Source of the DNA: Bacteroidetes bacterium QS_8_64_10 | Lineage (GTDB): Bacteria > Bacteroidota > Rhodothermia > Rhodothermales > Salinibacteraceae | Length of the DNA: 12,539 nt | Reading direction: 5' to 3' | NCBI GenBank assembly: GCA_003022505.1 | Contig: PXTQ01000043.1 | Location: 1 to 12,539, forward strand | Part shown: piece by piece, positions 1 through 7,112 of the stretch | Layout: each line of letters begins with the position of its first letter | Numbering within the stretch: position 1 is the first letter of the stretch | Program-made: the position numbers and the translations under genes | The notes under the pieces: model-generated | The model's database searches: none | Told to the model about the DNA's origin: nothing | Seen by the model: the letters and a program-made list of their open reading frames with translations, nothing else

Positions 1-4
1 AGGC

Positions 5-679
5 TCACATCCACGACTGCGGATCGACGCGCGAGCCGGCTTCCGGCGTCAGGTGCTGCACGACGCGTTCCGGTGCTTCGTCGAGCGCAACGTCGCTTTC
101 CGCCGAATCGCCGTCCGGCAAAAGCGTGACGGTACGGCGACGCCCCGGATCCGCCTGATGTTCACGTACGCGCACGCCGAGCTGCCGGTCGTCCAGCGCG
201 ACGAGCGCCGTGCGTTCGTTCGGGCGATTCGGGAACGGCTCGCTGCGCGGCAGAGCGTCCGCTGCGGCGTCGAGCGCGCGCCGCGCCTCATCAGGCGAGG
301 CGGCTTTGAGCCTCACGAACAGGTCGATCTCGTAGTCGAGGCCAAAGTCGATGTAGAGCCGCGTGTAGTTGGGCGAGAGGGGCCGCCACTTCACGTCGAG
401 CCGGCCCTGCCCGTGCGTCAGGTCGCGCACGGCGCGGGCGAGCGAAGCGAAGTGCTCGCGCAGGTCGTCGCGCAGCGCCCCGTACGCGGCGGCCTCCGCC
501 TGCATGTCGCCGGGCTGCTGCCGGCTCGCCTGCATCGCGGCTTCGTAGGACGCAGACCGGAGCCAGCGCTGCACGGGAGCAGCGTTTGTCATCTGTTCGC
601 TCACCTCCTGCATCGAGCGTTCCAGGGCCGGCTCGATGCGCCGCATCCAGTCTTCTTCGCTAAGCTCTTGGTCGGGCAT
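5..679 (-). CDS. Hypothetical protein, 224 aa, function unknown
   Basis: I do not recognise this protein. It reads from an ATG at 679 to a TGA at 5-7, and no Shine-Dalgarno sequence precedes it, as for other genes here. There is no signal peptide or membrane segment, so it is probably cytoplasmic. The first 95 residues are charged and probably helical (many E, R, Q, A). The middle (about 95-125) is richer in hydrophobic and aromatic residues (LDVKWRPLSP, LYIDFGLDYEIDLFV), which looks like beta strands of a small folded domain. The tail is polar and acidic. It is separated by 200 bp from the redox operon upstream, so it probably has its own promoter. An overlapping plus-strand frame of similar length (53-736) is arginine-rich, has no recognisable domain, and is taken as a shadow. 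I am fairly sure this strand is coding, and its function is open. Confidence 0.7.
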   Translation of the reverse strand: MPDQELSEEDWMRRIEPALERSMQEVSEQMTNAAPVQRWLRSASYEAAMQASRQQPGDMQAEAAAYGALRDDLREHFASLARAVRDLTHGQGRLDVKWRPLSPNYTRLYIDFGLDYEIDLFVRLKAASPDEARRALDAAADALPRSEPFPNRPNERTALVALDDRQLGVRVREHQADPGRRRTVTLLPDGDSAESDVALDEAPERVVQHLTPEAGSRVDPQSWM

Positions 680-705
680 GAAGGCTATTTCGTGCTCTTG
701 TTTTA

Positions 706-758
706 CCGCAGATGTTTTTACTGCAGAGGACGCTGAGAGCGCAGAGAGAGTTTGAGAG
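706..758. repeat. Intergenic 9-nt word array (GCAGAGGAC-like)
   Basis: Three consecutive 9-mers GCAGAGGAC, GCTGAGAGC and GCAGAGAGA occupy 724-750. Related words sit at 706-714 (accgcagat) and 721-729 (actgcagag). The array lies in the spacer between the hypothetical gene and the 3' end of the TlpA-like gene. From memory, purine-rich GCAGAG-word arrays of this kind occur in intergenic DNA of several bacterial phyla; no role is established here. Confidence 0.5.
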
Positions 759-789
759 TTACAGTAAAAGCCTGCAATTAACGACCTCG

Positions 790-829
790 CAGCCTCATAG
801 ATTCGTAGATTCTTAGCCTCTCATCTTTG
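790..829. repeat. Intergenic 8-nt word array (TAGAYTCN type)
   Basis: Five adjacent 8-mers are in phase: CAGCCTCA, TAGATTCG, TAGATTCT, TAGCCTCT and CATCTTTG. The same TAGAYTCN word appears on both strands in the convergent spacer at 4476-4540, 3.7 kb away, so this is a dispersed family and not a chance local repeat. It lies 50 bp beyond the TlpA-like gene's stop codon, in AT-richer DNA than the flanking genes. Confidence 0.55.
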
Positions 830-879
830 CGTACGTTGCGATCTCGGCGGTAAATCTTCTGCCAGTACGCAGCGCCGCG

Positions 880-1479
880 CTACTCCCGCAATCGCGTTCG
901 CACGAAAGCCCGCACCGAATCCCCCGCGACCGGCCCAGTGATGCGCCGCACAATGCGTCCTTCGCGGTCGATGACGAACGTCGTCGGCAGGCCATAGACG
1001 CCGCCGAACCGGTTGGCCGTGCGGCGGCCAGCGAGCGCGAGCGGATACGGCATCTCGCGGTCCTCAACGTAGGAGCGCACGACCTCGCGGCCTCGCTCGT
1101 CCAGCGCCACCCGGATCACGACCAGCCCGCTGTCGCGCAGCGCGGCCAGATCGTCCGACTCGCGGCGACACGGTGCGCACCACGTCGTCCAGAAGTTGAC
1201 GAGCACCGCGCGACTCCGGTAATCGGCCAGCCGGAGCGTGTCGCCTCGGAGCGTCGGCAGCGCGAGGCTTTCGGGCGCAGGGCGCGGGAGCCGGAGCGCG
1301 CTGCTGCCGATCCGAACGCTTTCGACGGGCGCGCGGAGCGTGCCGGCGGAGGACGGAGCGAGCGCCCGCGCGGTGGTGTCGGCGCGCAGTGAGGGCGCGT
1401 CCGGGGCGCGGCAGGCTCCCAGCGTCGCCGCTGCGAGGCACAGCGCCAGCGCCATCCGACGACGCGCAAACATGCTCAT
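880..1479 (-). CDS. TlpA-like thioredoxin-fold lipoprotein
   Basis: This is probably an envelope thiol-disulfide oxidoreductase of the TlpA/ResA/AhpC-TSA type, 199 aa. The N-terminus has basic residues (ARRR), a hydrophobic stretch and a lipobox ending in Cys23 (LGAC), so it should be a lipid-anchored protein facing the periplasm. A low-complexity linker (about 24-65) leads into the thioredoxin fold. The active site is WCAPC (Cys101 and Cys104) after the strand VLVNFWTTW. The cis-proline is Pro165 in GLPTTFVID. Such proteins reduce disulfides in envelope proteins or feed cytochrome c maturation; the substrate cannot be told here. The start ATG overlaps the stop of the bacilliredoxin gene (ATGA, 1476-1479), which implies translational coupling. 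A second ATG lies two codons in. Confidence 0.9.
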   Translation of the reverse strand: MSMFARRRMALALCLAAATLGACRAPDAPSLRADTTARALAPSSAGTLRAPVESVRIGSSALRLPRPAPESLALPTLRGDTLRLADYRSRAVLVNFWTTWCAPCRRESDDLAALRDSGLVVIRVALDERGREVVRSYVEDREMPYPLALAGRRTANRFGGVYGLPTTFVIDREGRIVRRITGPVAGDSVRAFVRTRLRE

Positions 1480-1823
1480 CCGTCGGAAAGATGCGAGCGC
1501 ACGTTTTCCTCCGTCACGTCGTCGTGCGAGGTGTCGAACGTCGCCTCGCCGTCGCGCACCAAGATCGCCTGCGGCGTCTCGTGGCGAATGCCGAACTCGT
1601 CCTCGATCTCGTCAGACACATCGCGCGCGTGCTGCACGACGACCTCGTAGATGGGCGGCCCGCCGTTTCCGGCCAGCGCCTTCATCTCGTCCTGGGCGCG
1701 AGCGCTGATCGGGCAGGTGGAGCTGTGCTTGTAGAGCACCACGTCTTGCTCGCGCGAGGCGTCGAGGGCGGCGTCGAGATCGCTGTCGCTGGCGAGGTTC
1801 TGAATGTCGGAAGGGTCAGCCAT
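1476..1823 (-). CDS. ytxJ: Monothiol bacilliredoxin, YtxJ/BrxC family
   Basis: The 115-residue protein matches the YtxJ family in length and in its two key motifs: YKHSSTCPIS with the single Cys37, and ETPQAILVRDG (cis-Pro84) followed by TSHDDVT near the C-terminus. Family members act as bacilliredoxins that remove bacillithiol from protein thiols. That Cys37 is the only cysteine agrees with a monothiol mechanism. It has no signal peptide, so it is cytoplasmic. I chose the ATG at 1823 (MADPSD) because the frame upstream, open to 1967, gives 48 residues unlike the family and runs into the divergent promoter region. It is the first gene of a two-gene redox operon with the TlpA-like lipoprotein. 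Its presence implies bacillithiol synthesis elsewhere in the genome. Confidence 0.9.
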   Translation of the reverse strand: MADPSDIQNLASDSDLDAALDASREQDVVLYKHSSTCPISARAQDEMKALAGNGGPPIYEVVVQHARDVSDEIEDEFGIRHETPQAILVRDGEATFDTSHDDVTEENVRSHLSDG

Positions 1824-2014
1824 ATCCGGAGAATCAGTTTGTAAGATACAGATGCGCGCCAAATAATGCGCGGTCGGTTGTGGCGTTCCGAGCGTTGCAA
1901 GGTCACAACAAATACGGGGGGAGGAGGATAGGAGGAGTGGACGTGATGAAGGCCAAGGCGTCCTCACTCATCTTCGAAACTTGCAACCTGTAAACTTGCC
2001 AACTTGAAACCAGC
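1824..2014. promoter_or_regulatory. Divergent intergenic region (ytxJ / pepF)
   Basis: This 191-bp gap must hold the promoters of the leftward redox operon and the rightward peptidase, since the two genes are divergent. No convincing -35/-10 or Bacteroidetes-type (TTTG ... TAnnTTTG) pair could be fixed. A purine-rich run at 1916-1940 contains AGGAGG-like words, and the last 40 bp before the pepF start is a 7-nt word array. Neither gene has a Shine-Dalgarno sequence next to its start. Confidence 0.4.
1977..2010. repeat. Intergenic 7-nt word array (AACTTGC-like)
   Basis: Words AACTTGC, AACCTGT, AAACTTGCC and AACTTGA follow one another with a period of about 7 nt (one 9-nt unit). The array ends 4 nt before the pepF ATG, so it forms the immediate 5' untranslated region of that gene, where a ribosome-binding site would normally be. 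The word differs from those in the other spacers. Confidence 0.5.
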
Positions 2015-3727
2015 ATGGAAGCTACGCAGACAAGAGCAGACGACGTTCGCTGGAAGCTGGACGACCTCTACGAGTCGGAATCTGCCATGCGCGACGACCT
2101 GGGAGCGGCGCAGCGCGAGGCCGAGCAGTTGTCGGAAACCTACCGGGGCCGCGTGGCTGACCTCAGCGCGGCGCAGCTGGCAGAGGCGCTCGACGAACTG
2201 GAAGCCGTGCAGGACCGCGCCGGACGCGCCTACACCTTCGCGTATCTGCGCTGGTCCACCGACACCAACGATCCCGAACGCGGCGCGCTCCTGCAACACG
2301 TTAAGGAAGCGTACACGCAGATCGAGCAGCAGCTCATTTTCTTTGAAACGGAATGGGCCGAGGCTCCGGAGGAGCATGCCGAGAAGCTAATCGAAAGCGA
2401 CGAGTTGGCCGGGTACGAGCACTTCCTGGAAGTGGAGCGCCTGAAAAAAGACTACCTGCTTACGGAGCCGGAGGAGAAAATCCTGAGTGAGAAAAACGTG
2501 ACCGGGCGCAGCGCCTGGAACCGGTATTTCGACGAGACGATGGGCGCGGCGCGCTTTGAGCTGAACGGCGACGAGCTTACGCGGCAGGAGATCCTCAAAA
2601 AGCTCTACGAGCCGGACCGCGACCTGCGCCGCCGCGCGGCCCTCGCGTTCACGGACGGTCTCGAAGATCACGAGCGCACGCTCATGTTCGTGTTTAACAC
2701 GACCCTGGCCGACAAAGCCTCCGACGACCGCCTGCGCGGCTACGGGCGCTACGACCTCGTGGCGCGCTTCTACGACCTGAAGCGCCGCCTGCTCGGCCTC
2801 GACGACCTGAAGGACTACGATCGCTACGCACCGCTTTCGGACGCTGACACGCGCTACGAATGGGACGACGCGCGCGGCATCGTGCTCGACGCCTACGGCG
2901 ACTTCCACCCGCAGATGGCGGAGGTCGCGGGGCGGTTTTTCGACGACGGCTGGATCGACGCGCCGCTCGCGCCCGGCAAACGCGGCGGGGCGTTCTCCCA
3001 CGGCGCGGTGCCGAGCGCGCATCCGTACGTGTTGCTGAATTACACGGGCAAGCCGCGCGACGTGCGGACGCTCGCCCACGAACTGGGCCACGGCGTGCAT
3101 CAATTTCTGGCGCGCGAGCAGGGCGTTTTGCAGGCCTCCACGCCGCTTACCACCGCCGAGACGGCCTCGGTCTTCGGCGAGATGCTCGTCTTTCAGCGCC
3201 TGCTTCGCCGCGAGGACGATCCGCAAAACCGCCTGGCGATGCTCGTCTCCAAGATCGACGACACGATGGCGACGGTCTTTCGACAAACGGCCCTGAATCG
3301 CTTCGAAAACAAGATCCACACTGCGCGCCGCGAGGAGGGCGAACTGACGAGCGAGCGGTTCGCCGAGGCCTGGATGGAAACGCAGCGCGCCATGTTTGCG
3401 GGCAGCGTCACGCTGGAAGATCATTACCGCCGCTGGTGGAGCTACATCCCGCACTTCTTGCACACGCCGGGCTACGTCTATGCGTATGCCTTCGGCGAGC
3501 TGCTGGTGCTAGCGCTCTACACGGAATACGAGAGGACCGGCGACGGCTTCTCGGAACGGTATCTGGACCTGCTGGCCGCCGGCGGCTCCGACTGGCCCCG
3601 CGCGCTCGTCGGGCGCTTCGGCCTCGACCTGACGGACGCCGACTTCTGGCAGCAGGGCCTCGACGCCATCGAGGAGCTGATCGACGACGCCGAAAAATTG
3701 GCAGAAAAGACGGCGACTCCGATTTGA
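2015..3727 (+). CDS. pepF: Oligoendopeptidase F, M3-family zinc metallopeptidase
   Basis: This 570-residue protein is a peptidase of the M3 family, PepF/oligoendopeptidase branch. Such enzymes cut short peptides (roughly 5-20 residues) in the cytoplasm and recycle amino acids. The zinc site is HELGH at 355-359 (His355, His359, catalytic Glu356), with the third ligand most likely Glu382 in TAETAS. The C-terminal part has the family's IPHFLHTPGYVYAYAFG segment, whose His and Tyr residues line the active site in relatives. The N-terminal 110 residues are helical and acidic (VRWKLDDLYES), as in the PepF N-terminal domain. There is no signal peptide. Length is close to the usual 560-610. The ATG at 2015 fits the family N-terminus, and no Shine-Dalgarno sequence precedes it. 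It is divergent from the redox operon; the gene downstream is 155 bp away and probably separate. Confidence 0.95.
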   Translation: MEATQTRADDVRWKLDDLYESESAMRDDLGAAQREAEQLSETYRGRVADLSAAQLAEALDELEAVQDRAGRAYTFAYLRWSTDTNDPERGALLQHVKEAYTQIEQQLIFFETEWAEAPEEHAEKLIESDELAGYEHFLEVERLKKDYLLTEPEEKILSEKNVTGRSAWNRYFDETMGAARFELNGDELTRQEILKKLYEPDRDLRRRAALAFTDGLEDHERTLMFVFNTTLADKASDDRLRGYGRYDLVARFYDLKRRLLGLDDLKDYDRYAPLSDADTRYEWDDARGIVLDAYGDFHPQMAEVAGRFFDDGWIDAPLAPGKRGGAFSHGAVPSAHPYVLLNYTGKPRDVRTLAHELGHGVHQFLAREQGVLQASTPLTTAETASVFGEMLVFQRLLRREDDPQNRLAMLVSKIDDTMATVFRQTALNRFENKIHTARREEGELTSERFAEAWMETQRAMFAGSVTLEDHYRRWWSYIPHFLHTPGYVYAYAFGELLVLALYTEYERTGDGFSERYLDLLAAGGSDWPRALVGRFGLDLTDADFWQQGLDAIEELIDDAEKLAEKTATPI

Positions 3728-3882
3728 GTGTTCACAAAAGAGGACACCTTTCACACAAATCCAGCCAAATACAGCGTAAATGTCTACCTGAGCACAGAAT
3801 TAAGATAATATGAAGGCGTGGCAGACTCTTTGCGCTTTGATGGCGTGCACTCGTCCTCGTTTCATCAAACGCCTTCGCTGCT
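3728..3882. promoter_or_regulatory. Spacer before collagen-like lipoprotein, probable promoter region
   Basis: This is 155 bp of AT-richer DNA. The first 50 bp contain CACAAA/GGACAC-like words that may be a decayed word array. A TAAGATAATAT stretch at 3800-3811, about 75 bp before the next start codon, resembles a -10 element, but I could not pair it with a convincing upstream box. No hairpin terminator for pepF is obvious. Confidence 0.3.
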
Positions 3883-4461
3883 ATGCTGCCCCGTCACCTC
3901 TCCCCCCTCGTTTTGCTCGCCGCTGTCATGCTTGCCGCCGGATGCGATGAGGGTCCAGTCGGCCCGCAAGGCCCGCCGGGTCCGCCCGGTCGAAGCGAGA
4001 CGGCCGTTTACACCGAGAACTTCCGCTTCTACTTGAGCGACGCCGAGCGCTCGGAGGACGGCTTCACGACGGCCGTACCCTACGAACTCGACCTACCGCC
4101 GTCCATTGCCGACGACGGCGCGGTGTTTTTGTACTACCGTGCCTACGGCACCTGGACGGCTGCCCCCACGACGGTAGGCGTGGAAGCTCCGAACGACCCG
4201 CCGCGCGTCGATTACACGGTGACGCTCGGCTACGGCTACGACGTCGATTTCCTGGAAGTCTACCTAGAGGCGTCCTCAGCGGATCAGGCCGTGTGGGACG
4301 CCATCGCGGAGACGCAGGGCCTCTTTACCGAAGCGGGCATCGGTGACCCCGACGGCGTCCGCATGAAGGCCGTCTTGCTCGAAGACCTTGCCGCCGCCGC
4401 GAAACGAAGCGTGGACTTCTCCGACTACGAGGAGGTGGCGCGGGTTTACGACCTTGAATAG
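3883..4461 (+). CDS. Collagen-like (Gly-X-Y) lipoprotein, function unknown
   Basis: This is a 192-residue exported lipoprotein. The N-terminus has a short basic region (MLPRH), a hydrophobic core and a lipobox ending in Cys21 (LAAGC). The mature protein opens with a brief collagen-like run, GPVGPQGPPGPPG (24-36), followed by a roughly 155-residue acidic domain with strand-like segments such as AVFLYYRAYGTW and DFLEVYLEAS. Small lipoproteins with GPQGPxG tracts right after the lipid anchor are common in Bacteroidota, where the tract may act as a stiff spacer between membrane and domain; this one has only about four triplets, too few for a stable triple helix by itself. The function is unknown. 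The start ATG at 3883 is set by the signal peptide; a longer shadow frame begins at 3818. It is the last plus-strand gene before the convergent junction. Confidence 0.85.
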   Translation: MLPRHLSPLVLLAAVMLAAGCDEGPVGPQGPPGPPGRSETAVYTENFRFYLSDAERSEDGFTTAVPYELDLPPSIADDGAVFLYYRAYGTWTAAPTTVGVEAPNDPPRVDYTVTLGYGYDVDFLEVYLEASSADQAVWDAIAETQGLFTEAGIGDPDGVRMKAVLLEDLAAAAKRSVDFSDYEEVARVYDLE

Positions 4462-4475
4462 GAGTCTGCAAATCG

Positions 4476-4540
4476 AAGAGTCTATGAGTCTACGAATCTT
4501 TTTCTTAGACTCATAAGATTCTCAGTCTTGTAGATTCTTA
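4476..4540. repeat. Head-to-head 8-nt word arrays (TAGAYTCN) in convergent spacer
   Basis: On the plus strand, TAGACTCA (4506-4513), TAAGATTCT, CAGTCTTG and TAGATTCT (4531-4538) run in order. On the minus strand, TAGACTCA and TAGACTCT run the other way from about 4492 down to 4477. The two opposed arrays create the inverted repeat described as the terminator. The words match those at 790-829. The array reaches into the TAA stop of the endonuclease gene. Confidence 0.55.
4483..4515. terminator. Candidate bidirectional terminator between convergent genes
   Basis: TATGAGTCT (4483-4491) and AGACTCATA (4507-4515) are perfect inverted repeats around a 15-nt loop that includes a run of five T. It lies 21 bp after the lipoprotein stop and 22 bp after the endonuclease stop on the other strand, where a shared terminator is expected. 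The stem is AT-rich and only 9 bp, with no clean U-tract after it, so the termination function is inferred from position. Confidence 0.4.
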
Positions 4541-5812
4541 TCGCCCCACCGTCACCGGAACGACAGCACGCCCGCCGGGCACCCGCAGCCGCACGAAGTA
4601 CGCGCCCGCTGGCAGGCCCTCCACCGGAACCGAGAGCGCGTGCTCGCCAGCAGCCTGCCGCCCCGACGCCAGCGTCCTGATGCGGCGACCCAGCACGTCG
4701 TAAAGCGCCGCTGTCACTGCGCCGGAGCGCCGTAGCGTGTAGCGTAACGTAGCGCGCGCGTGGGCCGGATTGGGGAACGGCGCTTCCACGCGAGCCTCCG
4801 CGAGCACGTCAGCGGGCGCAACTGGCGTGCCCCCCGCGAAGTCGAAGCGCGCGAAGACCGGCAGGTGGTCCGAGGTGGTGCAGACGTACTCGCCATCGCA
4901 GTCGCCGCCCATGCCGTCAAAGGCGTCGAGCAACGCCGCGTACCGCATGGCGGAGTCGTCCACGTAAGCGCTGAACAGTTCGTTCGTGATCAGGATGTGG
5001 TCGTAGGTGCGGTTGTTGCCGCGCCCGAAGTCACAGTCGTCACTGTCGCCGCAGAACGTGCCGAGGTCGTTTTGCTCGATGGGCAGGCTCACGAAGCGGT
5101 AATCCTCGTCGTCCGTTCGGAAATCGGCGTAGGGCGAGTCGCCGCCGACGTGCACGGAGCCGTCGACCTCGTCGTTATAGTCGCCCAGCACGACGACCGG
5201 CTTGCCGGCGAGCGAGCCGAAGTCGAGCCGGCTTTTGAGGGCATCGGCGGCGTCGGAGCGGCGCATGTGGTTTTCTTGCCCGTCGGAGGCTTTCGCGTGC
5301 AGCGTGATGAACGTCACCGTGAGCGAGGTGTCGGGAAGTGCGACGTCGGCCTCCAGTTTGAGCGGCGCACGGTTGCCGAACTCGCGGCGAGAGTCGGTCA
5401 GGATGTGCTCGACGCTGGCCGTTTCCACGACGTCGGTGCGCCAGATGAAGCCGAGGCGCAGGAAGTCGTTGCCGGTAGCGAGCGCCCCCTCATAGCCGGC
5501 GCCGAGCGAGTCAATCAGGCGGTTGAAGTCGCTCTTGTCGCGGATTTCCTGCACGCCCCACACGTCGATCTCGGATTGCTCGAAGACGGTGCGCGCGTTC
5601 TCGAACTGCTGCGCCTCGTCAATGTCGCCGCTCCCGAAGAACAGCATGTTCCACGTCGCCACTTCCAGTGTGGCGGATTGGCCCTTCGAGGGCACGTTCT
5701 GCGCGGCGGAAGTGGGAACGAACGCGGCGGCCAGCAGAATTGCAAAAAATGCCATAGAGACGTAGCATGATACGTCTCTATGGCCATTAAATAAACTCGA
5801 AGATTCCATCAT
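4538..5812 (-). CDS. Secreted endonuclease/exonuclease/phosphatase-family enzyme with T9SS sorting domain
   Basis: This is a 424-residue exported enzyme of the EEP (DNase I-like) superfamily. Family motifs appear in order: ATWNMLFFG (Asn55), GVQEIRD (Glu89), TLHAKA (His172), VLGDYNDE (Asp211, Asn213), TYDHIL (Asp271) and TSDHLPVFARF (Asp315, His316). Substrates in this superfamily range from DNA and RNA to phosphoesters, so nuclease activity is likely but unproven. Cys254/Cys260 and Cys305/Cys311 may form disulfides, fitting an extracellular protein. Residues about 343-424 are a T9SS type A sorting domain (PFPNPA, LYDVLGRRI, LPAGAYFVRL), which directs export across the outer membrane. The ATG at 5812 overlaps the stop of the upstream gene (ATGA), implying coupling; an ATG at 5755 would give a shorter signal peptide (MAFFAILLAAAF) without a basic residue. 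A 34-bp palindrome lies within codons 10-21 of the long form. Confidence 0.88.
   Translation of the reverse strand: MMESSSLFNGHRDVSCYVSMAFFAILLAAAFVPTSAAQNVPSKGQSATLEVATWNMLFFGSGDIDEAQQFENARTVFEQSEIDVWGVQEIRDKSDFNRLIDSLGAGYEGALATGNDFLRLGFIWRTDVVETASVEHILTDSRREFGNRAPLKLEADVALPDTSLTVTFITLHAKASDGQENHMRRSDAADALKSRLDFGSLAGKPVVVLGDYNDEVDGSVHVGGDSPYADFRTDDEDYRFVSLPIEQNDLGTFCGDSDDCDFGRGNNRTYDHILITNELFSAYVDDSAMRYAALLDAFDGMGGDCDGEYVCTTSDHLPVFARFDFAGGTPVAPADVLAEARVEAPFPNPAHARATLRYTLRRSGAVTAALYDVLGRRIRTLASGRQAAGEHALSVPVEGLPAGAYFVRLRVPGGRAVVPVTVGR
5751..5784. repeat. 34-bp palindrome P1, inside the endonuclease signal-peptide region
   Basis: The 14-nt arms GCCATAGAGACGTA (5751-5764) and TACGTCTCTATGGC (5771-5784) are perfect reverse complements. 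The centre GCATGA differs by one base from a fully symmetric GCATGC, so 16 of 17 pairs match. On the minus strand it is followed directly by ATTTTTTG, which makes it look like an intrinsic terminator as well. The second possible ATG (5755) is buried in one arm. It shares its core (TAGAGnCGT) with P2 and P3. Confidence 0.85.
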
Positions 5813-7083
5813 TCAAAATCCGTGTTCAGCCGAAAGCGCGCGATGCGGTCGTTGCCCGTGTCCGCGACGTAGACGATCTCGTCGAAGTACGTCACGCCCT
5901 GCGGGTCGTTGAACTGCGTCGCCCCGTCTCCGGTCCCGCCGAACGAGGCGGGCGCGGGCGCGATGGCGTCGCTGCCGGGCGGCGGCGAGACGCCCTCGAT
6001 GCCGTTGGAAGTGAACGTAAACAGGCTGTCCGTGCCCGCGTCCAGCACGTAGATGTAGCCGCTCCCGTCGGCGGCGAAGCCGAGGTCGGAGGGATTCTCA
6101 AACTTGTTCTCTTCGTAGAGAAAGCCCTGCCCGCCGTCGGGATTCAGGGCCGCCTGCAAAAAGTCCGTGTTTGCCTCGTAGATGGTTCTTCCTTCGGGGG
6201 TCTCCGTAGGCACAATCGAGAGGACTGCGTAGGTAAGCTGCTCGCCGGGCGCGGGCGATTGCGCCATGAGGAACTCGTCGTTGGAATAGCTGGGACGCTG
6301 CGGCGGTTGCACGAACGTTAGCACGTCGGACGGGTGCACGGCGCTGCGCAGGCTGGGGCGCGTGGGGCTGAGCGGAAGCGCCTGCGTGTTTTCCAGTCGT
6401 CCCACCGAGTCCGGCGCAAACGTCAAGATGGCGTTTTGCGGATTGATGAACTGCTCGTCGTTGACGGGGCCGCGCCGCGACACGTAGAGCCGGTTGTTCG
6501 CCCGCACGGCGATGCCCGTGAATTCGACGGCTTCGTCCTGGAGCGCCGTCGTCGGATTCTCTTCAGTGCGCGGCGTGCGCGAATTATCGTCAAACGGGTG
6601 CCAGATGATGTCCGTCACGCGCGGGGAGCCGGTCGTCACGTCCGCGAATTGGTACACAACGGGTAAATTCCAGTCCATGCCGTCGATCGTCGTGTCGCGC
6701 CGGGCGGCCACGTAGAGGCGCAGGCGGCGGTCCTGAATGACGGCGTGAGGATCCCGCAGCGGCTGCCCGGCAGCTTCGTCCACGAAGGTTTGCGGGCGTC
6801 CCGCGCGGTCCAGCACGTGCAGGCCCGCTTCGCCCACGACGTACAGGAACCGGTCGTAGCCGACGTACACGTCTTGCGGCGCGTCGAGGGGCTGGCCGTT
6901 CGCGCCCTGCTCGAAGAACGGGTTCAGCGGCACGTACGACACCTCGTCAACGAAGCCGGGGGGCGTGCGGCCCTCCTCGAAAATTTCTTCAGTCGTCTCG
7001 TCTTGTTTGGAGCCGAAGAGCGTATCGCAGCCCGCCGTCGTTACGGCGAGGACGGCGATTAACAAAATGAAGGGAGGGCGCAT
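5809..7083 (-). CDS. Beta-propeller (NHL-repeat-like) lipoprotein
   Basis: This is a 424-residue lipoprotein starting MRPPFILLIAVLAVTTAGC, with the lipid-anchored Cys19 in a clear lipobox. The mature protein carries repeats typical of six-bladed propellers of the NHL type: an N-terminal one (APQDVYVGYDRFLYVVGEAG), a C-terminal pair (NPSDLGFAADGSGYIYVLD and DPQGVTYFDEIVYVADTGND), and weaker blades between. NHL-type propellers bind proteins, polysaccharides or other ligands and are often catalytically silent; the ligand here is unknown. I chose the ATG at 7083 because of the lipobox distance. The frame is open up to a GTG at 7170 that overlaps the PorV stop (GTGA), which would add 29 residues and include palindrome P2. 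The stop overlaps the start of the endonuclease gene. Neighbours suggest an outer-membrane or surface role alongside the T9SS-secreted enzyme. Confidence 0.85.
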   Translation of the reverse strand: MRPPFILLIAVLAVTTAGCDTLFGSKQDETTEEIFEEGRTPPGFVDEVSYVPLNPFFEQGANGQPLDAPQDVYVGYDRFLYVVGEAGLHVLDRAGRPQTFVDEAAGQPLRDPHAVIQDRRLRLYVAARRDTTIDGMDWNLPVVYQFADVTTGSPRVTDIIWHPFDDNSRTPRTEENPTTALQDEAVEFTGIAVRANNRLYVSRRGPVNDEQFINPQNAILTFAPDSVGRLENTQALPLSPTRPSLRSAVHPSDVLTFVQPPQRPSYSNDEFLMAQSPAPGEQLTYAVLSIVPTETPEGRTIYEANTDFLQAALNPDGGQGFLYEENKFENPSDLGFAADGSGYIYVLDAGTDSLFTFTSNGIEGVSPPPGSDAIAPAPASFGGTGDGATQFNDPQGVTYFDEIVYVADTGNDRIARFRLNTDFE

Positions 7084-7112
7084 TGTAGGAAAAACTGTTC
7101 GGTCATATATCG

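Noticed and set aside
53..736. Plus-strand frame of 227 codons opposite the first gene
   Set aside because: It is arginine-rich and of low complexity, and its C-terminal end runs into the intergenic word array. The minus-strand frame has a more protein-like composition.
706..829. CRISPR-like array
   Set aside because: The units are 8-9 nt, drift in sequence and have no spacers of uniform length, so they are not CRISPR repeats.
2387..3463. Minus-strand frame of 358 codons inside pepF
   Set aside because: It lies wholly within a gene with clear peptidase motifs and has the V/R/A/H-rich antisense composition.
4760..5770. Plus-strand frame of 336 codons opposite the EEP enzyme
   Set aside because: The other strand has all the superfamily motifs in order. 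This frame has none and is an antisense shadow.
6106..6121. Small inverted repeat TTCTCT/AGAGAA
   Set aside because: Only 6-bp arms, inside the coding part of the propeller lipoprotein; expected by chance.
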